From Thermohalobaculum sp964576075 (GTDB lineage: Bacteria; Pseudomonadota; Alphaproteobacteria; Rhodobacterales; Rhodobacteraceae): a stretch of DNA of 35,963 nucleotides. A model generated the notes under the pieces. That model saw only the letters and a list, made by a program, of their open reading frames with translations. It made no database searches and was not told where the DNA came from. The DNA lies in NCBI GenBank assembly GCA_964576075.1, contig CAZNTX010000035.1, positions 1 through 35,963 of the forward strand, given 5' to 3'. Every line of letters starts with the position of its first letter. The stretch's first letter is position 1. Positions 8,282 to 15,459 of the stretch are shown here, piece after piece. A program made the translations under genes and the position numbers.

Positions 8282-8624
8282 CGCCTGCGCGGGCGGCCGG
8301 GCGCTTCGGACGCGCCGCGATCGCCGTCGCACCGGGTCGCCCCGCCGGGCCCGCGGCGCGCGCGACCGTCTGCGCCGGTGGGACCGTCGCGGGGCCTGGG
8401 GCGAGCGGCGCCGCGTCGCGGCTCGGCGGGCGGCGCTCGGGCGGCAGGGCCGGGTGACGGGCCCCGCCGCCGCCGGGCGCATCGGCCTGTCGCGGACAGC
8501 CCCGCGCGCGATGGCCGACGGCCCCCGGTGGCGCGAGGGGCCGCGGGGCGGGCGGCGCGGGGGCGCTCCGGGCGCCGCGCGTGCGCCCGCCCCTTGGGGC
8601 CCGGGCCGGGCTGGCGTGGGGGAG
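8282..8624. other. 343-bp gap without a recognisable gene
   Basis: Extremely G+C-rich sequence between the convergent 3-hydroxyisobutyryl-CoA hydrolase and acylphosphatase genes. Short open frames exist on both strands but are Arg/Pro/Gly-rich, have no credible ribosome site and resemble no family. I see no U-tract terminator and no obvious repeat. Confidence 0.5.
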
Positions 8625-8912
8625 CTAGCGGTTGATGCGGAAGGTCTCGAGCGGTGGGGGCGGGTCGACGGGCTCGGTCTCGATGGCGTCCACGCGGGCG
8701 TCCGGCGGGCCCTGCCAGGCGGCCTCGATCATCCCGGCGACCGCGGGCTCCGGCCCGACGAACTGCGCGAGCACGCTGCCGTCGGGCATGTTCTGCACCC
8801 AGCCGGCGAGGCCGCGGCGGGTCGCCTCCTCGGCGGTCCAGGCGCGGAAATAGACCCCCTGCACCCGGCCGCGGATGGTGCAGCGCCGGCAGATGCGCGG
8901 CTCGGCGCTCAC
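8625..8912 (-). CDS. acyP: Acylphosphatase
   Basis: A 95-residue acylphosphatase, which hydrolyses acyl phosphates such as acetyl phosphate or carbamoyl phosphate in the cytoplasm. The two family signatures are intact: RGRVQGVYFRAW (14-25, with the phosphate-binding Arg23) and GWVQNMPDGSV (37-47, with the catalytic Asn41). The length is standard. The start is GTG at 8912 with GGAG about 10 nt upstream. It lies 48 nt downstream of glyS on the same strand and may be the last gene of that transcript. Two extra Cys (residues 8 and 11, CRRC) near the N-terminus are not part of the usual motif; I attach no function to them. Confidence 0.93.
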   Translation of the reverse strand: MSAEPRICRRCTIRGRVQGVYFRAWTAEEATRRGLAGWVQNMPDGSVLAQFVGPEPAVAGMIEAAWQGPPDARVDAIETEPVDPPPPLETFRINR

Positions 8913-8960
8913 CGGGCGGGCTCCGGCCCGCGGCGGGGGGCGACGCGGCGGGCAGTCATC

Positions 8961-11231
8961 TCAGCCGCCCTCGATCGCGTCCCAGTCGGCGACGGCGCGC
9001 ATCGCCGCGCGGACGCGGTGGAGGAGACAGAGCCGATTGCGCCGGACGATCTGGTTCTCGGCATTGACGAGCACCTCCTCGAAGAAGCCGTCGACGGGCG
9101 GGCGCAGGCGGGCCATCTCGCCCATGGCGGCGGCGAAGTCCTCTGCCGCGAGGGCCTTGGCGATGGCCGGCTCGGCGGTGTCGAGCGCGGCGAAGAGGGC
9201 GCGCTCTGCCTCTTGCTCGGCGAATTTCGCGGAGGGCTCGCCCTCGTAGGCGACGCCGTCCTTCTTCTCCTCGGCCGCCAGGATGTTGGAGGCACGCCGG
9301 TAGCCCGCCAGCAGATTGGCCCCGTCCTCGGTCTCCAGGAAGGCCTGGAGCGCGCGCACCCGGGCGACGAGCAGCACAAGATCGTCCTGCCCCCCGAGGC
9401 CGAAGCAGGCGTCGATCACGTCGTGGCGGATCCCCTCCTCGCGAAGCACGACTTTGAGCCGGTCGGCGAGGAAGGCGAGAAGGTCAGAAAAGCCGAGCTG
9501 AATCTTCGAGATCGCTTGAAACGCCTTCAAGGCATTCTCGTCTCTTTTTGATGCGCCCTTCTCCCACTCCTGCAATGACTCATAATATTCATTAGCACTC
9601 TTTAGCGAATTTATGGGCGAACCGTCAGCATCTTCCATTCCCCTGATATCAACATCGCGCGCATCCTTCACAATTTCTATCAGTTCGTTATGGGGAATGA
9701 CATGGCGAGTGAAAGCATTCTGCATCATGCTAGTAAGCTGGACTCTGTGTTCTTTTTCAAGAATGATCCGGATCACGCCCAAGGCGGCGCGGCGCAGCGC
9801 GAAGGGGTCCTTGGAGCCGGTGGGCTTCTCGTCGATCGCCCAGAAGCCGGTCAGCATGTCGATCTTGTCGGCGAGCGCGACGGCGACGGCGACCGGCTCG
9901 GTGGGGACCGCGTCCTTCGGGCCGAGCGGGCGGTAATGGGCCTCGCAAGCCTCGGGCACGCCGTCGTCATGGCCCGCGGCCTCGGCATAATAACGGCCCA
10001 TGACGCCCTGAAGCTCGGGGAACTCGTAGACCATCTCGGAGGCGAGATCGGCCTTGGCGATGCGCGCGGCCTCGGCCGCGAGGTCGGGCTTGGCGCCGAC
10101 ATGGGGGGCGATCTCGCGGGCGAGCGCGGCGATTCGGGCGATGCGCTCGCCCTGGCTGCCGAGCTTGGCGTGGAAGACGACGCGGTCGAGGGGGGCGGCC
10201 ATGCCTTCGAGCCCTTTCTCCCGGATCGTGCGCAAGTCGTTCTCCCAGAAGAATTTCGCATCCGCGAGGCGGGCGGCGAGGACGCGGCGGTTGCCGGCGA
10301 GGTTGGCGGCGCCCCCGTCCTCGGCGGCGAGATTGGCGACGGTGACGAAGCGCTCGATCCGCCCCGTGGCGGGGTTCCTGACGGAGAAGAACTTCTGGTG
10401 CTCCTTCATCGAGGTCTGCAGCACCTCGGGCGGCAGGTCGAGGAACTCCGCGCCGATCTCGCCCATCAGCGCCACGGGCCATTCGACGAGGCCCGCGACC
10501 TCCGCGAGCAGCCCCTCGTCCGCGACGATCTCGAGCCCGGCGGCGAAGGCGAGCTGGGTCGCGTCGTGGCGGATCGCCTCGCGGCGCTCCTCCGGATCGA
10601 GGATCACATGGGCAGCGCGGAGCTTCGCCACATAGTCCTCGAACCCCGCGACGCGGATCGGCTCGGGGGCGTGGACGCGGTGGCCGCGGGTGAGATCGGA
10701 GGCGCGCAGGCCGTCGATCTCGAGCGGCACGATCTCGGCGCCGGCCTCGTCGGTCAGCAGGCAGAGGATGGCGCGGAGCGGGCGCACCCAGCGCAGGCTC
10801 CCCGCCCCCCAGCACATGGATTTCGGCCAGGGGAAGTGGCGGATCGTGTCCTCGAGCGCCTCGGCGACCACCTCGGCCGCGCCGCGCCCGGGGATCTCGA
10901 TGGTGGCGAAATACACCTCGCCCTTCTTGTCCGGCCGCGCGACGAGCGCCTCGCGGGCGAGGCCGGTGGAGCGCAGGAACCCCTCGATCGCCTTCTCCGG
11001 CGCGTCGGTCCGGGGGCCCTTGCGCTCCTCGCGCCGGTCGGGCGTGCGCGCGGGCAGATCCGTGACCGAGAGGGCGAGGCGGCGGGGGCCGGCGAAGGCG
11101 GCGGCATGGGCGTAGGTCAGCCCCGCCTCGACCAGGCGCTCGGTCATCATGCGCTTCAGATCCTCCGCCGCGCGGGCCTGCATCCGCGCCGGGATCTCCT
11201 CTGAGAAGAGCTCGATCAGAAGCTCGGGCAT
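8961..11231 (-). CDS. glyS: Glycyl-tRNA synthetase beta subunit
   Basis: The beta chain (756 residues) of the alpha2beta2 bacterial glycyl-tRNA synthetase. The start MPELLIELFSEEIPARMQ is the family's N-terminal signature, and ELLAEVAGLVEWPVALMG, EVLQTSMKEHQKFF and ADKIDMLTGFW (the degenerate HD domain) follow in order. ATG 11231 has GAGGGGAG upstream. The alpha chain glyQ lies upstream at 12936-13853, separated by three genes. The coding frame is intact throughout, but bases from about 9483 to 9775 (residues about 485-582) are close to 45 % G+C and use AT-ending codons, unlike the rest of the gene; this falls in the variable segment between the core and the C-terminal anticodon-binding-like region, which resumes at LLAFLADRLKV. 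Function should be normal. Confidence 0.97.
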   Translation of the reverse strand: MPELLIELFSEEIPARMQARAAEDLKRMMTERLVEAGLTYAHAAAFAGPRRLALSVTDLPARTPDRREERKGPRTDAPEKAIEGFLRSTGLAREALVARPDKKGEVYFATIEIPGRGAAEVVAEALEDTIRHFPWPKSMCWGAGSLRWVRPLRAILCLLTDEAGAEIVPLEIDGLRASDLTRGHRVHAPEPIRVAGFEDYVAKLRAAHVILDPEERREAIRHDATQLAFAAGLEIVADEGLLAEVAGLVEWPVALMGEIGAEFLDLPPEVLQTSMKEHQKFFSVRNPATGRIERFVTVANLAAEDGGAANLAGNRRVLAARLADAKFFWENDLRTIREKGLEGMAAPLDRVVFHAKLGSQGERIARIAALAREIAPHVGAKPDLAAEAARIAKADLASEMVYEFPELQGVMGRYYAEAAGHDDGVPEACEAHYRPLGPKDAVPTEPVAVAVALADKIDMLTGFWAIDEKPTGSKDPFALRRAALGVIRIILEKEHRVQLTSMMQNAFTRHVIPHNELIEIVKDARDVDIRGMEDADGSPINSLKSANEYYESLQEWEKGASKRDENALKAFQAISKIQLGFSDLLAFLADRLKVVLREEGIRHDVIDACFGLGGQDDLVLLVARVRALQAFLETEDGANLLAGYRRASNILAAEEKKDGVAYEGEPSAKFAEQEAERALFAALDTAEPAIAKALAAEDFAAAMGEMARLRPPVDGFFEEVLVNAENQIVRRNRLCLLHRVRAAMRAVADWDAIEGG
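9483..9775 (-). other. Low-G+C segment embedded in frame in glyS
   Basis: Hand counting 9541-9780 gives 109 G or C in 240 bases (about 45 %), against well over 70 % on either side. The segment encodes, in frame, a charged, polar stretch that includes HVIPHNELIEIV, NSLKSANEYYES and KAFQAISKIQ, with codons such as AAT, TTT, ATA and TTA that are rare elsewhere in the window. Boundaries are judged by eye. No terminal repeats were seen. Confidence 0.8.
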
Positions 11232-11307
11232 CGGCGGTCTCCCCTCTCCGGCCGGGCGCCTTGATAGCGGGGCGGGACGCGCGGTCCAAGGGGCAATCCC
11301 GGCCGCC

Positions 11308-11751
11308 TCACTGATTGGCGAATTCGGGCGTGAGCTGGCGCCACATATAGCCCCGCCCGTCCGGGAAGACGGCGACGACGCGCTCCACCCCCTGCGCCTC
11401 GCCGGTGGCGGCGAGGATGGCGCGGGCCTCCCCAGCGGCGAGGGCCTTGGCGATCGCCTCGGCGTCGAAGCAGTCGAACCAGGGCGGGGGGACGAGCGGC
11501 GTCGGGTCCTCCGGCGCAGGGCCCGTGACCTCCGCCGGATCGCCCGCGAAGCGGAAGCAGGCGCGCAGCTTCAGCGGCGAGGAGGAGGCGTCGATCCCCT
11601 GCCAGCCGGTCACCGGATAGCGCGCTCCGGCGATCTCGACGCTGTCCGCCTCGGTCTCCTCGTAGAAAGCGTAGAACTGCATGTAGACGAGCGCCGCCCC
11701 GAACAGGAGCGCGATCGCGAGAAGGGTCAGAACAATACCGCGGCCGGTCAT
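11308..11751 (-). CDS. DUF6446-like single-pass membrane protein
   Basis: A 147-residue protein with one N-terminal membrane segment (about residues 5-25, IVLTLLAIALLFGAALVYMQF) and a periplasmic domain containing YPVTGWQGIDASSSPLKLRAC, PPWFDCFDAEAIAKAL and the C-terminal GRGYMWRQL. This pattern matches a family of unknown function (DUF6446, from memory) that lies beside glyQ/glyS in many Rhodobacterales; that match would need a database search. Two Cys (in LRACFRF and WFDCFDA) could form a disulfide in the periplasm. ATG 11751 has GAGGA upstream, which overlaps the stop codon region of the methyltransferase gene 7 nt away. It is followed after 76 nt by glyS. No function is known to me. Confidence 0.78.
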   Translation of the reverse strand: MTGRGIVLTLLAIALLFGAALVYMQFYAFYEETEADSVEIAGARYPVTGWQGIDASSSPLKLRACFRFAGDPAEVTGPAPEDPTPLVPPPWFDCFDAEAIAKALAAGEARAILAATGEAQGVERVVAVFPDGRGYMWRQLTPEFANQ

Positions 11752-11758
11752 GGTTTCC

Positions 11759-12499
11759 TCAAGGCCAGTCGAAATGAATGCGGGGGCGGTCGAGCCCGGC
11801 GAGGCGGCGGCGGAGCGCGGCGGTCGCGGGGCGCAGATGGGGCATCATCAGCTCGTGCGTCTCGACGAAGATCTCCCCGATGCGCGCGCGCTCCGGCGCC
11901 TCGGCGAGCGCCTCGAGGAGCGCGACCTCCGCCCCCTCGATGTCGATCTTGGCGATGGCGACGGGGCGGTCGATCTCGCGCAGAAGCCGGCGGATGTCGA
12001 TCTCGGGGACCTCGACCGTCTCGCCCCCGTCCCAGTCCGCCCGCCGCTCGACGGTGGAGCCCTTGGTGAGCCGCGGGTTGTCGGCGACGCCGGGGTCGCG
12101 GCGGATCGCGACGCTGCCGTCGCGGATGCCGATGGCGGCGTTGTGCAGATGCACGCCCGGGATGCCGGCGAAGCGCTCGGAGAGCCGCGCGAAGGCCCAA
12201 GGGTCGGGCTCGACCGCATGGACCTCGGCGCCCGAGGCGCGCATCCGCTCGGTGACATCGCCCACATTGGCGCCGAGATCGAGGCAGACATCGCCCGGCG
12301 AGAGCCGCGCGAGCGCCCGCTCGAACGCGGCGAGGACGGCGGGCGCGCGCCCGCGCTGGCGGCGGTAGAAATAGCGCCGCGCGGCCGCCTGGCCCAAGGC
12401 TCCCGGCAGCCCGGAGGCGGCCCGGAGAAGCCCGAGCTTCAGGCGATGAACGGGGCCGGCGAACCCGGGCGGGCGGGCTGCCTCGGCGTCGTGGCGCAT
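11759..12499 (-). CDS. FkbM-family SAM-dependent methyltransferase
   Basis: A 246-residue class I methyltransferase. The SAM-binding motif I is VCLDLGANVGDVTE (71-84), motif II includes VHAVEPDP, and the FkbM-specific IAKIDIEGAEVALLEAL block follows, then IGEIFVETHE. FkbM proteins methylate hydroxyls on sugars, antibiotics or lipopolysaccharide; this one's substrate is unknown. The N-terminal 50 residues are basic and hydrophobic (RLKLGLLRAASGLPGALGQ) and may associate with membrane, but no clear signal peptide is present. ATG 12499 has a perfect AGGAGGT seven nt upstream. It lies between a VOC gene (68 nt upstream) and the DUF6446-like gene (7 nt downstream), inside the glyQ-to-glyS interval. 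Confidence 0.88.
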   Translation of the reverse strand: MRHDAEAARPPGFAGPVHRLKLGLLRAASGLPGALGQAAARRYFYRRQRGRAPAVLAAFERALARLSPGDVCLDLGANVGDVTERMRASGAEVHAVEPDPWAFARLSERFAGIPGVHLHNAAIGIRDGSVAIRRDPGVADNPRLTKGSTVERRADWDGGETVEVPEIDIRRLLREIDRPVAIAKIDIEGAEVALLEALAEAPERARIGEIFVETHELMMPHLRPATAALRRRLAGLDRPRIHFDWP

Positions 12500-12567
12500 G
12501 GGGTCGACCTCCTGACGCGACGCCTAGCCGGGGCGGACCCCGCGATCAAGGCCTCCCGACGCCGCGC

Positions 12568-12939
12568 TCACGGCTCTCCCAGGATCTGGCCGAAGCAGAG
12601 CCGGTTGCCCTCGCTGTCGGCGATCTCGATCTCGCGGAGGCCGTACTCGGTGTCGAGCGGGCCGGAGAGGCGCGCGACCCCGGCCGCCTCGAGCTCGGCG
12701 GCGAAGGCGTGGGCGTCGGCGACATGGAGATAGGCGGCCCAGCCCTCGGACGGCTCCGGGCCGCCGTGGAAGCCGTCGAGGAAGAGCTGCGCCCGGTCCC
12801 GCCAGAAGATCCCGAAGGCGGGCGGGTCGCCCCCCTCCTCGGTCACCCGGAACCCGAGCTTCTCGACATAAAACGCCCTGGCACGGGGATAATCCGCGAC
12901 GCGCAGAACCGGGATCGCGGCCTGGAAGGCGACGCTCAC
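12568..12939 (-). CDS. VOC-family protein (glyoxalase / bleomycin-resistance-like)
   Basis: A 123-residue single-module vicinal-oxygen-chelate protein. The fold pattern is seen as AIPVLRVADYPRARAFYVEKLGFRV (residues about 8-32), FGIFWRDRAQLFLDGF, the AYLHVADAHAFAAEL strand-helix, and EIEIADSEGNRLCFGQ at the end. This arrangement resembles bleomycin-resistance-type proteins and small glyoxalases, which work as dimers; canonical metal ligands are only partly obvious. The GTG at 12939 is chosen because its GTGA overlaps the glyQ stop by 4 nt, so translation should be coupled to glyQ. A binding or detoxification role is possible; nothing in the sequence fixes the ligand. Confidence 0.85.
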   Translation of the reverse strand: MSVAFQAAIPVLRVADYPRARAFYVEKLGFRVTEEGGDPPAFGIFWRDRAQLFLDGFHGGPEPSEGWAAYLHVADAHAFAAELEAAGVARLSGPLDTEYGLREIEIADSEGNRLCFGQILGEP

Positions 12940-13853
12940 GCGGCCCCCGCCTCGGTCTCGAGGAACGCGTCGGCGCAGGCCTTCGCGAGCGCGCGGACCC
13001 GGCCGATATAGGCCTGCCGCTCGGTGGGCGAGATCACGCCCCGTGCGTCGAGCAGGTTGAAGATGTGGGAGGCCTTGATGCACTGGTCGTAGGCCGGATG
13101 GGCCATGACGATGCGCTTGGCCGTCTTGGGGTCCTCCGCCGGCTGGCCGAGGATGGCGGCGCATTCGCGCTCGGCGTCCTCGAAATGGCGGAACAGCATC
13201 TCCGTGGCGGCGACGTCGAAATTGTGCCGGGAGTATTCCTCCTCGGTCTGGCGGAACACGTCGCCGTATTTCAGCGGGATCGGCGCGGCGGGGTCGTTGA
13301 AGGGCATGTCCATCACATGCTCGATCCCGAGGACATACATCGCGAGCCGCTCGAGCCCGTAGGTCAGCTCGCCCGAGACCGGATGGCAATCGTGCCCGCC
13401 GACCTGCTGGAAATAGGTGAACTGGGAGACCTCCATCCCGTCGCACCAGACCTCCCAGCCGAGGCCCCAGGCGCCGAGCGTCGGGCTCTCCCAGTCGTCC
13501 TCGACGAAGCGGATGTCGTGGCGCGCCGCGTCGAGGCCGATGGCGGCGAGCGAGCCGAGATAGAGCTCTTGGAAGTCCGGCGGCGAGGGTTTGATGAGCA
13601 CCTGATACTGGTAGTAGTGCTGCAGCCGGTTGGGGTTCTCGCCGTAGCGCCCGTCCGTCGGCCGGCGCGAGGGCTGGACATAGGCCGCGGCCCAGGGCCG
13701 GGGGCCGAGCGCGCGCAGCGTCGTCGCCGGGTGGAAGGTGCCCGCGCCCACCTCCATGTCGTAGGGCTGCATGATCGCGCAGCCCTGCCGCGCCCAATAG
13801 GCCGAGAGGCGGAGCAGGATCTCCTGGAAGGAACGGGGCTCGGCAGCGTCCAT
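12936..13853 (-). CDS. glyQ: Glycyl-tRNA synthetase alpha subunit
   Basis: The catalytic alpha chain (305 residues from the chosen start). Recognisable blocks in order are FQEILLRLSAYWARQGCAIMQPYDMEVGAGT, the class II motif region with RRPTDGRYGENPNRLQHYYQ, FVEDDWESPTLGAWGLGWEVW, and MEVSQFTYFQQVGG. Together with GlyS it charges tRNA-Gly. Two in-frame ATGs are present, at 13865 and 13853; I prefer 13853 because GGAGG lies six nt upstream of it, inside the extra four codons, whereas the 13865 ATG has no clear Shine-Dalgarno. The VOC gene overlaps its stop by 4 nt. The region upstream, 13854-14080, holds no gene, so the glyQ promoter is probably there, but no clear -35/-10 pair stands out. Confidence 0.96.
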   Translation of the reverse strand: MDAAEPRSFQEILLRLSAYWARQGCAIMQPYDMEVGAGTFHPATTLRALGPRPWAAAYVQPSRRPTDGRYGENPNRLQHYYQYQVLIKPSPPDFQELYLGSLAAIGLDAARHDIRFVEDDWESPTLGAWGLGWEVWCDGMEVSQFTYFQQVGGHDCHPVSGELTYGLERLAMYVLGIEHVMDMPFNDPAAPIPLKYGDVFRQTEEEYSRHNFDVAATEMLFRHFEDAERECAAILGQPAEDPKTAKRIVMAHPAYDQCIKASHIFNLLDARGVISPTERQAYIGRVRALAKACADAFLETEAGAA

Positions 13854-14080
13854 CGGGGCCTCCATCGGTTCGCCCGCTGGATAGGCCCGCCGCCCCGTCC
13901 GGTCAATCCGTGCGGGAGGCGGCGGTCGCGAGAGGCGGCCGCCCCGGCGACCCGGAAGCGCGCCCCGGTGGCCCGCGGGCCGGAGTGGCAGACGGACCCG
14001 GCAGCGCGATCTCGGCCCGGCTGGCGCGGTCGAGCGCCGTCGGTCCCAGGCGAAGACGTCGCGAGGGGGGGGCGGCCCGG

Positions 14081-14266
14081 TCAGGCCCCCGTTCCGTAGG
14101 GCCAGACGAGATTGAGGAGCAGGAGCGCTGCGACGAGCGTGACGAACATGAGGAGAAGCCGGCGCCCTCTCGACATCTCCTGGAGCGGCGCGAAACGTCG
14201 GAAGGCCAGGGAAACGAGCACGACGATGACCGCGGTGGCGATCATGTGGGGGATGTCGAAGGTCAT
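14081..14266 (-). CDS. Small two-helix membrane protein
   Basis: A 61-residue protein with two hydrophobic segments (about residues 8-22, MIATAVIVVLVSLAF, and 38-55, LLLMFVTLVAALLLLNLV) joined by a basic loop (RRFAPLQEMSRGRR), so both ends probably face the periplasm. GGAG lies about 10 nt before the ATG. I do not recognise a family. It is 22 nt downstream of another small membrane protein gene on the same strand, and the two may be cotranscribed. Reality is supported by the hydrophobic pattern and ribosome site, not by homology. Confidence 0.65.
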   Translation of the reverse strand: MTFDIPHMIATAVIVVLVSLAFRRFAPLQEMSRGRRLLLMFVTLVAALLLLNLVWPYGTGA

Positions 14267-14288
14267 GGCAATCTCCGTCGAGGGCCCG

Positions 14289-14564
14289 TCACGGGCGCCG
14301 GGGCGTCCGCCCCGCGAGGCGGCAGAGCCCGGCGAGCAGGACGAGGTTGAGCGCAGGCGCGAGGATGGCGGCCCACGGCCGTGCCGCCTCCGGCAGGCCG
14401 TCCGACCAGAGGACCCAGGGCAGGCCGAGCGGCATCAGGAAGACGCCGGACAGGGGATCGCGCTCCTCGCCGAAGAGCCCGAAGCTCCCGATGGCGAGCG
14501 CCGCGAGGGCCAGGAGATAGAGAACCGCGAAGACCCGAACGACCCAGTTGCAGATCCCGACCAT
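14289..14564 (-). CDS. Small polytopic membrane protein
   Basis: A 91-residue protein with two to three hydrophobic segments: about 6-29 (VVRVFAVLYLLALAALAIG), 37-50 (GVFLMPLGLPWVLW) and 61-83 (ILAPALNLVLLAGLCRL). The FGEERDPLSGVFLMPLGLPWVL stretch looks like a conserved core of uncharacterised small inner-membrane proteins, but I cannot name the family. ATG 14564 (MVGICNWVV) has GGGGAG just upstream; starting further upstream would add an unlikely Arg/Cys-rich tail. It is followed by the 61-residue membrane protein gene and lies 90 nt after the DUF599 gene on the same strand. Confidence 0.68.
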   Translation of the reverse strand: MVGICNWVVRVFAVLYLLALAALAIGSFGLFGEERDPLSGVFLMPLGLPWVLWSDGLPEAARPWAAILAPALNLVLLAGLCRLAGRTPRRP

Positions 14565-14654
14565 CCCGCTCCCCGGCTTGCGGCAGGACCGCCGGCACCG
14601 GCCCCGATCTTCCGCCACGGGACGCGGGACGGCAAGCGCCGCGACCGGGCGCGC

Positions 14655-15362
14655 TCAGCCGCCCATCAGCGCGCGGCGGGAGCGGGAGAGGAACTCGCGG
14701 CGGACGAGCATGGCGGTGGTCAGCAGCGTCGCCGCGATCCAGGCGAGGGGCCCGAGGAACCAGGCGAGCGTCGCCACCGCGAAATAGATCGCGCGCAGAC
14801 CCCGGTTGAAACTTCGCGCGGCGGCGCGGTGGGTCTGGTCGGCGCGCTCGATGGCGGGGCCGAGGCCCGCGCTCTCCGCCGCCGGCATCGCCCCCATGAG
14901 CACCGCGAGATAGCCGAAGAGCCTGTGCGACCACACGAATTTGAGGAAGGCGTTGACGAGCAGCAGCAGGATCACCAGGAGCTTCGCCTCCCAGACCGGC
15001 GCGCGGGTCGCCCCCTCCGCGCCCAGATCGCGGGCGACGGCGACCACCTGCTCCGCCTGCCCGATGAGCGCCGCGACGCCGCCGATGGCGATCAGGCAGG
15101 TGGAGGCGAAGAAGGCCGCCCCCGAGCGCAGCGTGGTCAGAAGCTGCGCGTCCATGATCCGCACCTCGCGCCGGGCCATCTCCTCGAGCCAGGCGCGGCG
15201 GTAGCCGTCCATCAGGCGGCTCACGCTCGGCCGGCGCGGGCCGGAGCGCTCGATCGCCGCGGTGGTCGCGAGCGTCGCCGCGGCGAAGACGAGCAGCGCC
15301 GCGAGATCGGCGGCGTCGAAGAGGCCGGGCAGGGCCGCGGCGAGGGCGGGCAAGGTCTCCAT
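14655..15362 (-). CDS. DUF599-family membrane protein
   Basis: A 235-residue inner-membrane protein with about four hydrophobic helices (around 18-38, 78-102, 122-145 and 190-222). The loop after helix 1, LMDGYRRAWLEEMARREVRIMDAQLL, followed by RSGAAFFASTCLIAIGG, and the late RSFNRGLRAIYFAVATLAWF match the DUF599 family, which is widespread in proteobacteria and has no established function. ATG 15362 is used; a GTG three codons upstream is possible and neither has a strong Shine-Dalgarno. It is divergent from the gamma-glutamyltransferase gene with 97 nt between starts. Confidence 0.82.
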   Translation of the reverse strand: METLPALAAALPGLFDAADLAALLVFAAATLATTAAIERSGPRRPSVSRLMDGYRRAWLEEMARREVRIMDAQLLTTLRSGAAFFASTCLIAIGGVAALIGQAEQVVAVARDLGAEGATRAPVWEAKLLVILLLLVNAFLKFVWSHRLFGYLAVLMGAMPAAESAGLGPAIERADQTHRAAARSFNRGLRAIYFAVATLAWFLGPLAWIAATLLTTAMLVRREFLSRSRRALMGG

Positions 15363-15459
15363 GGGCGGCACCGATAGCACCCGGCGCGGCCGCTGTCGCC
15401 GCCCTGGACGCGCGCGGCGGCGGCGGGCATCGTGGCGCGGCCGGAGAAGGAGACCGCCC

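Noticed and set aside
8378..8635. Short plus-strand frame in the gap before the acylphosphatase gene.
   Set aside because: Arg/Gly/Pro-rich, no ribosome site and no family likeness.
9483..9775. A frameshift or pseudogene in glyS at the low-G+C patch.
   Set aside because: The frame is continuous through the patch and conserved GlyS blocks resume in the same frame, so the gene is intact.
13854..13865. An upstream ATG at 13865 as the glyQ start.
   Set aside because: The only good Shine-Dalgarno (GGAGG) lies between the two ATGs and fits the ATG at 13853; the longer form is kept only as an alternative.
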